From Alkalihalobacillus sp. BA299 (GTDB taxonomy: Bacteria; Bacillota; Bacilli; Bacillales; Bacillaceae_F), in assembly GCF_017745675.1 (NCBI RefSeq), contig NZ_JAFLJM010000028.1, positions 1 to 42,577 on the forward strand: 42,577 bases of DNA, in the 5' to 3' direction. The notes beneath the pieces were generated by a model. That model made no database searches. It saw only the letters and a program-made list of their open reading frames with translations, and was not told the DNA's origin. A program made the translations under genes and the position numbers. Shown piece after piece: positions 9,296 through 17,240 of the stretch (position 1 is the first letter of the stretch; each line of letters begins with the position of its first letter).

Positions 9296-9601
9296 GCGAT
9301 CCATCAAGCCCGTGGTCATTGGCCGTAAAAACTTCTTATTCAGCAACACTCCTCGCGGGCCAAGGCCAGCGCGATCATCTACAGCATCGTGGAAACCGCA
9401 AAAGCAAACCAGCTTAATCCGTTTCAGTACTTGACCTATCTCTTTGATCGGTTGCCTCAGCTCTCCGATCCAACCGATCCTGAGGCGTTGAAAATGCTGG
9501 TTCCTTGGTCGTCATCCTTACCGTTGACTTGCCGCATCTTTTCCAAATAAGCGTAACTCAGCCCTCATCTTCTCACAAGGTGTGGGCTATTTGACGCTTA
9601 T
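9283..9601 (+). pseudogene. IS66 element 2: 3' end with tnpC C-terminus
   Basis: Plus-strand reading gives AERSIKPVVIGRKNFLFSNT, a frameshift near 9355, then SAIIYSIVETAKANQLNPFQ, YLTYLFDRLPQL and PWSSSLPLTCRIFSK before TAA at 9548-9550. This is a TnpC C-terminus of a different IS66 type from the neighbouring fragment. The end at about 9600 reads GGGCTATTTGACGCTTA, the inverted counterpart of GTAAGCGTCAAACTA at 13992. It therefore pairs with the 5' fragment 4.4 kb to the right, not with the adjacent one. The final 50 bases form a hairpin (AAGCGTAACTCAGCCC against GGGCTATTTGACGCTT). Confidence 0.75.
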
Positions 9602-9643
9602 GACTCTACATATTGTCGAATATGGGGATATCTCCATATTCGG

Positions 9644-9874
9644 CACACTTGTGCTACACATCTCCTGCAAGAGGGAGCTCATTTGGTGTCTATTCAAAAA
9701 TTGCTTGGACATAAAAGCATAACGACCACTCAAATTTATTTGCACATCACCACCTCTGACTTAAAAGAACTTTCAAAGCATCATCCTATGCGAAAAATGC
9801 GTAACATAATGGGGTTAAAAGGCGATCCCGTCCATTCCTTTCAGACTCCTTATGGCATCCGGACAGGAACATAA
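9644..9874 (+). pseudogene. C-terminal fragment of a tyrosine recombinase
   Basis: An open frame gives HTCATHLLQEGAHLVSIQKL, then LGHKSITTTQIYLHIT. This matches the catalytic HxLRH-like, LLGHxxxxTTxxY end of XerC/D-type or phage-type integrases, including the active-site Tyr of the TTQIYLH segment. Everything upstream (Arg I, Lys) is missing, so it cannot recombine DNA. The tail (MRKMRNIMGLKGD) is Met/Lys-rich. It follows a short palindrome (CGAATATGG...CCATATTCG, 9618-9643). It is probably a scar of an integrated element. Confidence 0.7.
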
Positions 9875-9944
9875 CGAAATTTAATGAAATACTGCGGATG
9901 AGCTAGATTGGAATAGAATTACCATATCTAACTGACCTAAACGG

Positions 9945-11238
9945 TTAATCTGAGCCTAAATTAATGCCGCTAAATCCTTTAAAATCTCCTTCAAATATCC
10001 ATGTTTTCGTGCTATTGGCATTCGCTTTTGCGTGGATACTTTGTATAGCGTCATGTGTCCTCTTCGGTCGAAACCCATAGGAAGTCGCCACAAATTGAGC
10101 TTCCCATTGAGGTTCCAGCGCATTTTTGACCACATTCTTCCATACTCTATCTTTTATAATGGGTATGCCAAGCGGTCGTAATTTTCCATTTTTTTCATAA
10201 TGCGAATCCGCCTTGCAGGTTTAGGTTGGTGAGTGTAGACACTCTGTGTTTTCATAAGGATAAATAATTCTTCTCTAGCTGAAGGCTTATGAACTTTATG
10301 TCCATCTACACCTGCTGTGCGTTTACCTCAGTTAATTTGAGTTACTCGTTTAATAGACCATAACAAGTTAGCCTGGCTGCGAAGCATCAAGCGTTGTAAC
10401 TTCCTTACTTTTCGATGATGAGCTAGCTGTTCAGCACGAAAGATCCGTTGTCGTAACTTCTGTACATATCGTTCGATCTCTTTCCAATTTAGTAAGGACC
10501 ATTGGATAAGTGAGGGAATAGCCGACTTTTGATGCAAAGCATTCATAACTTATTCCTTCCTTTCGACAGAAGATGCTTTTCGCTTTCTTTCTGGTTGATG
10601 ACCAATTGGAAGTCAGCACCCTTTGGGGTTACATCATGGATTTGGTCACTTGACCGATGTTATCCGTTCAGTTATGTATTCCTGTTGCCTTTCGGCGTAA
10701 CGGCCTTCGCTTCTTCCAATCTCCTTTACCTCCTGCAACGTCGGTTTATCTTGCGATATTCCTACTACATATGCAGATTGCATGAGGCTTACCAAGTTCC
10801 GCTTAAATCAGATACGATGAAGGTAGGTGTCTTCTCTACTCCGACAGGTTTGTGGTCGTTGTTCAATGGCCGTAGAAGCCCATTTTTCCTACCTGTTCTA
10901 CTAACGCAACGCATTTCTTTTTCGTTAGCTGTTTATGACGAAGCTTACAAAGATTCACGTAAAGTTCAACTTGTTCATCTTTCCCTTGCGCGGTTTCCAT
11001 GTGCGCTCATGTACACCTTACGCTTTATCTCATGCAACCGACCTATCTGTTGCCAGATACGCCGTTTCGATTGGGAATTGCCTTAACGACTAGGCAAGTA
11101 ATTGTATTACACTGATATTAAGCAACTTTCATGTAGCACCCTACGCTTAAACATAGCCGTTACCTTCTATTCTCCAAGGCTAACTACCAGTGGTCGGCTC
11201 AACCTTTCTGGGTGGGATTCGCACCCACTATATGACAC
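9945..11238 (-). mobile_element. Truncated group II intron with broken reverse transcriptase
   Basis: On the minus strand the RT begins near 10546 (LNWKEIERYVQKLRQRIFRA, then HHRKVRKLQRLMLRSQANLL). It meets an in-frame TGA just before GKRTAGVDG, runs on through HKVHKPSAREEL to a frameshift near 10190, and continues as DRVWKNVVKNALEPQWEAQF and TSYGFRPKRTHDAIQ. It breaks off after WIFEGDFKGF, before the YADD box. From 10547 to about 11238 lies the structured 5' part of the intron: on the minus strand it begins GTGTCATATAGTGGGTGCGA and then AATCCCACC, a typical domain I start. The maturase domain, domain V and the 3' splice site are gone, so it cannot splice or move. Long frames on the plus strand here are antisense artefacts. 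Confidence 0.75.
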
Positions 11239-11308
11239 GCCCCTGCTTGGAAGCATGGTCAGTCCCTCAGTTAGTTAAAGCACGAAAGTGCTTTAAAGTT
11301 TCCGTTCA

Positions 11309-11512
11309 TTGGTTCGTATCATTGAAGTAAAGACTAGTGAAACTTGGGATGCTTTGCGTAAAGAATTGGAACGTATTCATCTTGGACATTTTTCTTCAAA
11401 AAACGGTGACGTCTACCAAAGCACAGAACTGACAACCAAACAACGTCAAGCCTTTGCGGCGCTTGAGGTTGAACCTCCTCCAAGGTTCATAAAAATTGAT
11501 CCGAAGGCATAG
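11309..11512 (+). pseudogene. C-terminal fragment of a transposase (IS1634-like, tentative)
   Basis: 67 residues: ETWDALRKELERIHLGHF, a short Ser/Asn loop, ELTTKQRQAFAALEVEPPPR and FIKIDPKA. From memory this resembles the tail of DDE transposases of the IS1634/IS4 type in Bacillaceae; the assignment is tentative. No ribosome site precedes it, and the group II intron remnant ends 70 bases upstream. A perfect 9-bp hairpin with a GAAA loop lies at 11275-11296 between them. The 295 bases after it up to 11807 contain no gene. Confidence 0.5.
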
Positions 11513-11807
11513 ATACACACCTTATCTGTGTCCCAATCCCGTGAGCCCACAATGGATAAGGGTTTGCAGGTATTTTATTTGCCTAGCAATTGTCGAACTC
11601 GGCTGGAGCAATTGAGGTTATTATATCCCTTTCACTACAGTATCTTGACAATGAAATTTCTAGCTTGTTCCAGCTTTTTTTAAAGATTTTAAGAAGACAA
11701 ATTTATATTTATTTGAAATAATTTCTGGCTACTGACCATTTTCTACATGGAAGGGAGTAAAAGACTTCTGATAAAATATTAGGGAATCATCGTAGAAAAA
11801 AGTATAT

Positions 11808-12830
11808 CTATGGTTTTCCATATCTTGATATATCTTCTAACCACAATGTTAAAAGTTCAATTTCCTCTTTTTTAACAATACCACTTTTGTATAGTGCCTC
11901 ATAAGCTTGATACATGTTATCCTCTATGGAATATTCTGATTTAATACTCCTAGATACTATATCAATAATTTTGTAAGGATATAGATAACATGGGATTTCC
12001 GATTCAAAATCTTTGATAAACTCATGAGCATTTCTTTCTTGAACTACCGTTGCTTTAGTAAAGCCTAAATGATAACCTTTAGTCCACATAATGGGTTGGG
12101 CAACTAAACCTCTTAGAATATCAGTAAAACGAAAGGTTACATATGCGGGAAGATACAATAAGGGAAATAGTTCTTTACGAAATGCAGTATTTTGTGAATT
12201 AAAAGGGGAAATTGTTCCTTTTCCAAGAACAATTGGCCCAATTTCATCAAAATAACAAGAGGTATTATTAGTTAAACGATATATTGCATCTACATCAGGA
12301 TCACCATCTGCTAAGCCCTGCCAAACGCCAATAAAGGAATATTTTTTTTTCAAATTGGTTGAAAAGTTTTTTGGCTTTGTAATTTTATCCAGTGGCAAAC
12401 CTCGTGGCCATATGTGCATATTGGAAAAATACTTATAGATGTTAATAAACCCCAAATTCTGATCAGTAATTTCAAATGGACCTTCGAACTTTGGAAAACC
12501 CCAGTTGTTTTTAGGAATATTATCATCATCAGTATCAACAATAATCTGCGCTCCAGATTGTATAGAATATAGATATCCGATCATTTTCCGAGAATAATGA
12601 TTATATGGTAATTTTTTTATTATTTTATAATCAATATTATTCTGTTTATTAGTTGGGAAAAATACAACATGACTATGTTGCCAATTTGAAGGGGTCTTAA
12701 GGTCTCCAACTACAATAATATTGTAGTTGGAAAATGTCGAAAATTTTTTAATAGCTGAAGTCGGATCATGAATAGTGGTGATAACAATAAAAAATTTATT
12801 CCGCTCATCGCTGTGCTTTTTCAAGATCAC
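11808..12830 (-). CDS. STELLO/DUF288-type glycosyltransferase
   Basis: 340 residues resembling the DUF288/STELLO family of putative glycosyltransferases. The N-terminal strands are FFIVITTIHDP and YNIIVVGDLKTP. RKMIGYLYSIQSGAQIIVDT leads into the acidic motif DTDDDN (99-104), and SFIGVWQGLADGDPDVDAIY, LPAYVTFRFTDILRGLVAQP and GYHLGFTKATVVQERN follow. The family is known from plants (STELLO proteins of the Golgi), protists and some bacteria; the activity of bacterial members is not established. The GTG start at 12830 overlaps the stop of the upstream gene by four bases (GTGA), so the two are translationally coupled. It is intact although it sits inside insertion-sequence debris. Confidence 0.8.
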   Translation of the reverse strand: MILKKHSDERNKFFIVITTIHDPTSAIKKFSTFSNYNIIVVGDLKTPSNWQHSHVVFFPTNKQNNIDYKIIKKLPYNHYSRKMIGYLYSIQSGAQIIVDTDDDNIPKNNWGFPKFEGPFEITDQNLGFINIYKYFSNMHIWPRGLPLDKITKPKNFSTNLKKKYSFIGVWQGLADGDPDVDAIYRLTNNTSCYFDEIGPIVLGKGTISPFNSQNTAFRKELFPLLYLPAYVTFRFTDILRGLVAQPIMWTKGYHLGFTKATVVQERNAHEFIKDFESEIPCYLYPYKIIDIVSRSIKSEYSIEDNMYQAYEALYKSGIVKKEEIELLTLWLEDISRYGKP

Positions 12831-13792
12831 TTCACACCTTTCAAATATTTATCAAAAAAAGCTTTCGTGGTATACTTATTTTTAGCTTTCTCATAAGCAT
12901 TTTGAACAATTGGCAAATATTCATTATAATTTTTCAATATTTCTGCTATCTTCTTATCCAATTCATTCTCTTGATAATAAATGAATTCTTTATTAGGTTC
13001 AAAAAAATACTCTATTATATTAAACGGATCCTTTCTACATAGAATTAAAGATTGAGAAAATGCAGCTTCAAACACTCTCGATTTTAATTGAGGTACAAGA
13101 ACTTCGCTGTCCTTAAGATCATCGCCGGGTTTAGGAACATAATGAAAAGCCTCATTATTCTCCCACCCATCAATTTGATAGAGATGATTTAATTGATCTT
13201 TCCCTAAAAAGAGTAAATTATGAACAACACTGATTTTCGATTTTGAAGCAATTTCCAATTTTTTTTGATAGGACACACTCCTATCGGTTACAAGTTTGTG
13301 GTTGCTATGTGATACGATCTTGTAGTTGTATTTACTTATTGTTTGAGCCACCTCTATAATATTTTTTTTGCGTAAATGACCTGAATAAAAGACATCAAAT
13401 ATTTTATTATTTTTTTTAGGGATTAACTGCTCATTAAAAGGGAAAAATACAAATGTTCTTTTATTATTTGAATACTTTTGATTCAACCATTTTGAGGTAT
13501 ATGGGCAAATTGTAAATATTTTATAAAAATAATCCTCATATGGTATATGATTAAATGAAGCATCTGGAACCCAAAGCCGATTAGGTTCTTCAAATTCAAG
13601 ATACACTATTTTCTTATTTTTTGTACCCAACTTTCTCCAATCAACAATATTATGAATAAGCAAAAAATCCCCAGCTAATGATTTGAAGCGTGAAAAATTA
13701 TAAAAGCGCGTAGGATCTTCAGGGTAATTTTTTATCCCTTCTTGATATACTTCCACTCCACTATCCTCCTCTCCGTTTATTACGACTTTCAT
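12827..13792 (-). CDS. CgeB-like glycosyltransferase (GT-B, glycosyl transferase 1_2 type)
   Basis: 321 residues. The middle has DVFYSGHLRKKNIIEVA and the C-terminal half has LKSRVFEAAFSQSLILCRKD, ending in EFIYYQENELDKKIAEIL. This is the donor-binding arrangement of the CgeB/glycos_transf_1_2 group (R-x-FE-A, then the acidic Glu-Leu segment). CgeB of B. subtilis works in spore maturation, and relatives occur in polysaccharide loci. It probably uses an NDP-sugar in the cytosol. An ATG at 13790-13792 is the only good start; an AAGGAA site lies rather far upstream (about 15 bases). It forms a two-gene operon with the STELLO-type gene. About 200 bases upstream hold no gene before an IS66 end. 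Confidence 0.7.
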   Translation of the reverse strand: MKVVINGEEDSGVEVYQEGIKNYPEDPTRFYNFSRFKSLAGDFLLIHNIVDWRKLGTKNKKIVYLEFEEPNRLWVPDASFNHIPYEDYFYKIFTICPYTSKWLNQKYSNNKRTFVFFPFNEQLIPKKNNKIFDVFYSGHLRKKNIIEVAQTISKYNYKIVSHSNHKLVTDRSVSYQKKLEIASKSKISVVHNLLFLGKDQLNHLYQIDGWENNEAFHYVPKPGDDLKDSEVLVPQLKSRVFEAAFSQSLILCRKDPFNIIEYFFEPNKEFIYYQENELDKKIAEILKNYNEYLPIVQNAYEKAKNKYTTKAFFDKYLKGVK

Positions 13793-13991
13793 TCTTTGGC
13801 TAGTATTTCCTTCATCTTCTATAAATTATTATTTTTCATAACTAACTGTTACAACTTTTATTTTATTGCCTATTTGATTTATTTGGACAATACTTCTATA
13901 GAAATTTATCCCGAATTTCGAAAGTCCGTAACATCAACCCAAATCAGGCTCTTCGCCACTAGCTGTGATGTAATAACATAGTTTCTCTATT

Positions 13992-14645
13992 GTAAGCGTC
14001 AAACTATCTACACCTACAAAACCTAGATAGCGTTTATCATAATAGTACCCAGGAGGTGCTATTATGGCAGAGGTTACTAGAAGATTAAGTACGCAAGAGT
14101 GGGACGAACTCATTGAAAACTACCATATCAGCGGATTAACTGCAGCACAATGGTGTGAATCTCATAGTTTTAAAGTTAGTCAATTACGCTGGCAGATGAT
14201 CAAACGATTCAATGGGTACCTCTTCACACCGATTCCATTATCTCTGGATCACCATCGATTACTGTAAAGATCGGTAACGCGGAGATTTCCGTCTCAGAAG
14301 GATTCAACAAACAACTTTTTGCAGAAGTTGTTCATTCTCTACTAACCTTATGTTAAACCTGAAGCAGACATCAAATGTATACCTTGCCATAGGAAAAACG
14401 GACATGCGAAAGAGCATTGACGGGCTGGCCATTATAGTTCAGATGAGTTTCAAACTAGATCCTTTTTCCAATGCTATCTTTGTATTTTGCAATTTAAAAC
14501 GAGATAAAATTAAATTGCTTTATTGGGAAAATAATGGGTTCTGGCTTGCCTATCGCCGTCTGGAAAGAGGGAGATTTAAATGGCCGGAAAATGCGAACGA
14601 TAAAGTGATGCCTATTACCGAACGACAACTTCGCTGGCTCCTTAT
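13992..14645 (+). mobile_element. IS66 element 2: 5' end with tnpA and truncated tnpB
   Basis: The end begins GTAAGCGTCAAACTATCTAC at 13992, the partner of the GACGCTTA end at 9600. Two reading frames follow in the normal IS66 order, tnpA then tnpB with a short overlap, and then the element breaks inside tnpB at a palindrome. Because the 3' piece of this element lies to the left and reads in the same direction, the element is circularly permuted relative to a normal IS66. This would arise if a circle carrying it was opened within it, or by inversion. Confidence 0.7.
14064..14356 (+). pseudogene. IS66 tnpA (frameshifted)
   Basis: Starts with MAEVTRRLSTQEWDELIENY behind AGGAGGTG and continues ISGLTAAQWCESHSFKVSQL (helix-turn-helix-like TnpA head). 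A frameshift near 14205 ends that frame early, but a shifted frame carries the normal tail GNAEISVSEGFNKQLFAEVV up to the TAA at 14354-14356. TnpA is the small accessory protein of IS66 transposition. It is not functional here. Confidence 0.7.
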
Positions 14646-14661
14646 ACTGAATTCGGAATAA
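14350..14661 (+). pseudogene. IS66 tnpB, truncated at C-terminus
   Basis: Contains the TnpB signature YLAIGKTDMRKSIDGLA, then LYWENNGFWLAYRRLERGRF and ERQLRWLL. It overlaps the end of tnpA by seven bases, as is normal. After LRWLL the natural sequence is replaced by the loop of a palindrome and the frame ends within a few codons (103 residues). The usual DG(L/F) continuation is missing. No intact TnpC is available in the window. Confidence 0.75.
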
Positions 14662-14676
14662 GGAGCCAGCGAAGTT
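14627..14676. repeat. Palindromic junction between two IS66 tnpB fragments
   Basis: AACTTCGCTGGCTCCTTAT (14627-14645) is exactly repeated in inverted form at 14658-14676 around a 12-base loop that itself centres on GAATTC. The left arm encodes the LRWLL motif of the rightward tnpB and the right arm the same motif of the leftward tnpB. The two elements are therefore fused tail to tail at the same codon, mirroring the tnpC junction at 9260-9295. Confidence 0.75.
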
Positions 14677-14952
14677 CCTACTGCGACAGATTACGGACTT
14701 CTTGTTCATCTTTCGGCCATTGCAGCTTACCATTATCCAAACGTTTATAGAGCATAGCGAAGCCATCCCCATCGAAATACAGACATTTATATCGATCTTT
14801 CTTCCATCCAGCAAATAAGAATATAGAATCGCCATAGGAACTAATTCAAAAGAGTCTTGAATCAGGGGAGCTAATCCGTCAATTCCTTTTCTCATATCCG
14901 TCTTTCCAAAAATGATATAGATATTTTTCACATCCGTATAATCATGTTTCAC
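14658..14952 (-). pseudogene. IS66 element 1: tnpB, truncated and frameshifted
   Basis: Minus-strand reading begins KHDYTDVKNIYIIFGKTDMR, KGIDGLAPLIQDSFEL. It shifts frame near 14825 and continues FLFAGWKKDRYKCLYFDGDG, FAMLYKRLDNGKLQWPKDEQ, a stop codon, and ELRWLL at the palindrome. This is a TnpB clearly different in sequence from the plus-strand one next to it. Its GTG start overlaps the tnpA stop (GTGA). It is inactive. Confidence 0.7.
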
Positions 14953-15143
14953 CAATGCTTCAACTCCTTTATGATCGTTTGGATGATGTGCCCCTCAACG
15001 CCGTTGTAAAAGGAGATCTCTACTTTTTCCGTTTTGATTGTGCAGATGCTAGAGGAACCGATTGTTGAACAAACCGGTGAGGATTTACTATTTTCGGGAA
15101 GAAGTGTAACGGGGACAATAGTTAATTTTTCTTGCGGCATCAA
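14949..15143 (-). pseudogene. IS66 element 1: tnpA, lacking its N-terminal part
   Basis: 64 residues with a TnpA-like end (KVEISFYNGVEGHIIQTIIK, ELKHW), preceded by GAAGGAGGTG and TTG/ATG start codons. The helix-turn-helix head seen in the other copy is absent, so the gene has an internal deletion near its start. Upstream, GGAGGTGCT and an inverted AGCACCTCC bracket the leader. The terminus GTAAGCCCCCATT lies at 15225, reading leftward. It forms the right end of the 6.3-kb bounded segment. Confidence 0.6.
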
Positions 15144-15296
15144 AAAAGCACCTCCTTCTATTTATACTTGTATCGTATTAGGAGGTGCTGCCTAATTATA
15201 TGCGTTGTTTGAATGGGGGCTTACCGTTCTCTCTCCATTTTTTCAAATTATTTCAGTTTAAAATGAAGGGTAGTAGAGTAAGAAACTGATTTCAAA

Positions 15297-15347
15297 GGGG
15301 CTGTCCCATAAGGTCATAAAATGACCTTATGGGACAGCCCCTTTTTT
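15297..15347. terminator. IS1182-type left end: perfect palindrome with T-run
   Basis: A 21-base arm starting GGGGCTGTCCCATAAGG (15297-15317) is followed by AAA and its exact reverse complement (15321-15341), then TTTTTT. GGGGCTGTCCCATAAG is the kind of terminal sequence expected for this IS family. Here it is doubled into a hairpin that has all the marks of a strong intrinsic terminator on the plus strand. It would stop outside transcription before it enters the transposase gene. Confidence 0.75.
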
Positions 15348-15373
15348 CATAATATTTTTTAAAAAAAGTGCAC

Positions 15374-15445
15374 AAAAAAATCGCCAAATCGATTAAAATG
15401 AAGTCACCACAACTAAACAAATTAAAAGAAAGAGGCGATTTTTTT
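15374..15445 (+). promoter_or_regulatory. Leader hairpin that could hide the transposase start site
   Basis: AAAAAAATCGCC (15374-15385) is complementary to GGCGATTTTTTT (15434-15445). The right arm lies between the AAAGAGG ribosome site and the TTG start codon and reaches the first base of that codon. A transcript entering from upstream would contain both arms and could fold the start region shut. One starting between the arms would not. Such protection is known in IS10 and IS50; for this element it is inference. Confidence 0.5.
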
Positions 15446-17032
15446 TGAGTAACCAAGTGGCTACGTTTAAACAGTATAACATGAATCAACTTATTCTTCC
15501 TATTGACTTTTCAGATTTTAATCCCAGACAATCATGTCGTTCGAGTGGTAAACGGCATGATCAATGCGTTAAGTGATGATCTTTTCTTCCAGGAGTATAA
15601 AGGTGGCGGTCGCCCTGCTTATCACCCGAAAATGATGACGAAAATTGTACTCTTTGCCTACACACAAAAGATGTTCTCTTGTCGAGAAAATGCCAAAGCT
15701 CTTCAGGAGAACCTTCCTATGATGTGGCTAGCGGCTCAACAAACACCAGATTTTCGTACGATCAATCGTTTTCGTTCTGAACGGCTAAAACTATTAATGG
15801 ATACGTTATTTTCAGTGTTAACCTGCTTACTTATTAAAGAAGGTTATGTGGATGGGAAGTCTTATTTTTTAGATGGGACTAAAATTGAAGCGAATGCCAA
15901 TAAGTACTCCTTTGTTTGGAAAAAGAGCATCGTTGGATATGAGGAAAAGCTCCAAGTTAAAATAGAAGAGATGCTTCAAGCGATCGAGGATCATATTGAA
16001 CTAGATACAGCTCAGCCTAAACAAGAAGATACCCTATTTGAAAAACCACGTATTTCAAGCGAAGCTCTTCAAACCGTTATTCATTCGATTGAAGAGGAAT
16101 TACAGAAAAAAGAAGAGCAAATCGAACAAGCGAAAGATAAAGAAGAAAAGAAAGTCCAAAAAAGAGAAGCAAAACCTCTTCAAAAACTTTATCGAAAAGT
16201 CACAACCGATTATCTTCCTCGCCTTTTAAAATACGAGGAAGCCTTCGGTCTCTTTGGTGAGCGTAATAGTTACTCCAAAACCGATCCCGATGCGACATTT
16301 ATGCGCATGAAAGATGACCATATGAACAACGGACAGTTAAAAGCAGGCTACAACTGGCAAGTCGGAACGAAAAATCAATTCATTCTTTTTCATACGCTGT
16401 ACCACAATCCAACGGATAAACGATGTCTTGAACCTCATGTCAAAGCGCTAAAAGAAAGTGGGATTCCATTGCCAGACACGTTAATTGCCGATGCGGGTTA
16501 TGGAAGCGAATCCAATTACGTCGCCATGGAAGAAGAAACATTTGAAACCTTGATTCCGTACAATACATTTCGCCAAGAACAAAAACCATCCTTCTCTAAA
16601 AAAACGTACCATCCTCACAACTGGAATTATAATGAGAAAGATGACTTCTACTGGTGCCCGAATCAACGGAAAGTAATCTTTAAACGCTATAGTAAAAAGA
16701 CGGATCAGTACGGATATACTCGGGATTTTAAAATCTATGAATGTGAATCTTGTGAAGGTTGTCCTTTTAAAGCAGACTGTACAAAAACAAAGGGAAATCG
16801 CCAAATTCATTACAATCCAGTTTATGAAGAATTAAAAACGAAGCAAAACCAAAAGTTAAATAGTGAAGAAGGCCGAACGCTCTACCAAAAAAGAAAAATC
16901 GATGTGGAGAGCGTATTTGGTCATGTCAAACAAAATCTTGGCTTTCGAAGACTCCACCTTCGAGGGAAAGAAAAAGTATACATTGAACTAGGATTAATTG
17001 CATTAGCCCACAACATTCTTAAACCCTTGTAG
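15445..17032 (+). pseudogene. IS1182-family transposase with one frameshift near its start
   Basis: The head is read from TTG 15445 (NQVATFKQYNMNQLILPIDF, SDF). One extra base in the TTTTAATCC run around 15517-15523 moves the rest into the next frame. From there 500-odd residues are intact: IPDNHVVRVVN, GGGRPAYHPKMMTKIVLFAY, CRENAKALQENLPMMWLAAQ, the first catalytic Asp in YFLDGTKIEANANK, a long charged coiled-coil insert (about 150-215), DADAGYGSE-like LIADAGYGSESNYVAMEE, and the C-terminal RKIDVESVFGHVKQNLGFRR with the catalytic Glu. A TTG at 15503 could start the downstream frame but would lose the conserved head. The right terminal repeat is missing; a sulfotransferase fragment begins immediately after the stop. 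Confidence 0.85.
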
Positions 17033-17240
17033 TTTACGGTTCAGACCTTTAACCAACTCTCGTATATCCATGTATAATTTATGTCGTGGTTCTGTATTAT
17101 TTACCCATTCTAATTGCCATTTTGGTTCATTTAAGCAAACACAATTATTTAAACTGTCTAGTAATGCACTCGTTAAAGTAGTCCCCCCCTCTTGGAATTC
17201 CTGTTACAATTATGTTTTTTGTTTCTAAGAAAACTCTCCT
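17033..17240 (-). pseudogene. N-terminal fragment of a sulfotransferase
   Basis: Minus-strand reading gives KNIIVTGIPRGGTTLTSALL, DSLNNCVCLNEPKWQLEW and then KLYMDIRELVKGLNRKL, running into the IS1182 element. TGIPRGGTTL is the 5'-phosphosulfate-binding loop of PAPS-dependent sulfotransferases. AAGGAGAG stands in the right place, but the codon where a TTG start would be expected is TTA, so initiation is doubtful. Everything after about 65 residues is lost, together with the right end of the insertion sequence, which indicates a deletion at the junction. It lies less than 7 kb from PAPS-synthesis genes. Confidence 0.7.

Larger units (their letters stand above)
8885..15233 (-). mobile_element. 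6.3-kb segment bounded by IS66-type ends and an 8-bp target duplication
   Basis: GTAAGCCC begins at 8893 and its inverted partner ends at 15225. Directly outside both ends is the same octamer, CGTTCTCT (8885-8892 and 15226-15233). IS66 elements characteristically have GTAAG-type ends and make 8-bp target duplications, so the outer pair marks a real insertion. The left end carries the 3' part of tnpC and the right end carries tnpB-tnpA, all reading leftward, as in one IS66 element. Its interior (rest of tnpB, most of tnpC) is missing. In its place is about 5.3 kb with a second IS66-type element in two pieces, a recombinase fragment, a group II intron remnant, a transposase tail and two intact glycosyltransferase genes. 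Confidence 0.75.

Noticed and set aside
10529..11086. 185-codon open frame on the plus strand
   Set aside because: It is antisense to the group II intron RNA and the RT start; the composition is unlike a protein and there is no ribosome site.
13742..13981. 79-codon frame upstream of the CgeB-like gene
   Set aside because: Antisense to the gene start, very hydrophobic by base composition, without a ribosome site.
9600..13991. Target duplication for IS66 element 2
   Set aside because: The octamers next to its ends (TCTCTATT at 13984 and the bases after 9600) do not match, as expected if the element is permuted or rearranged.
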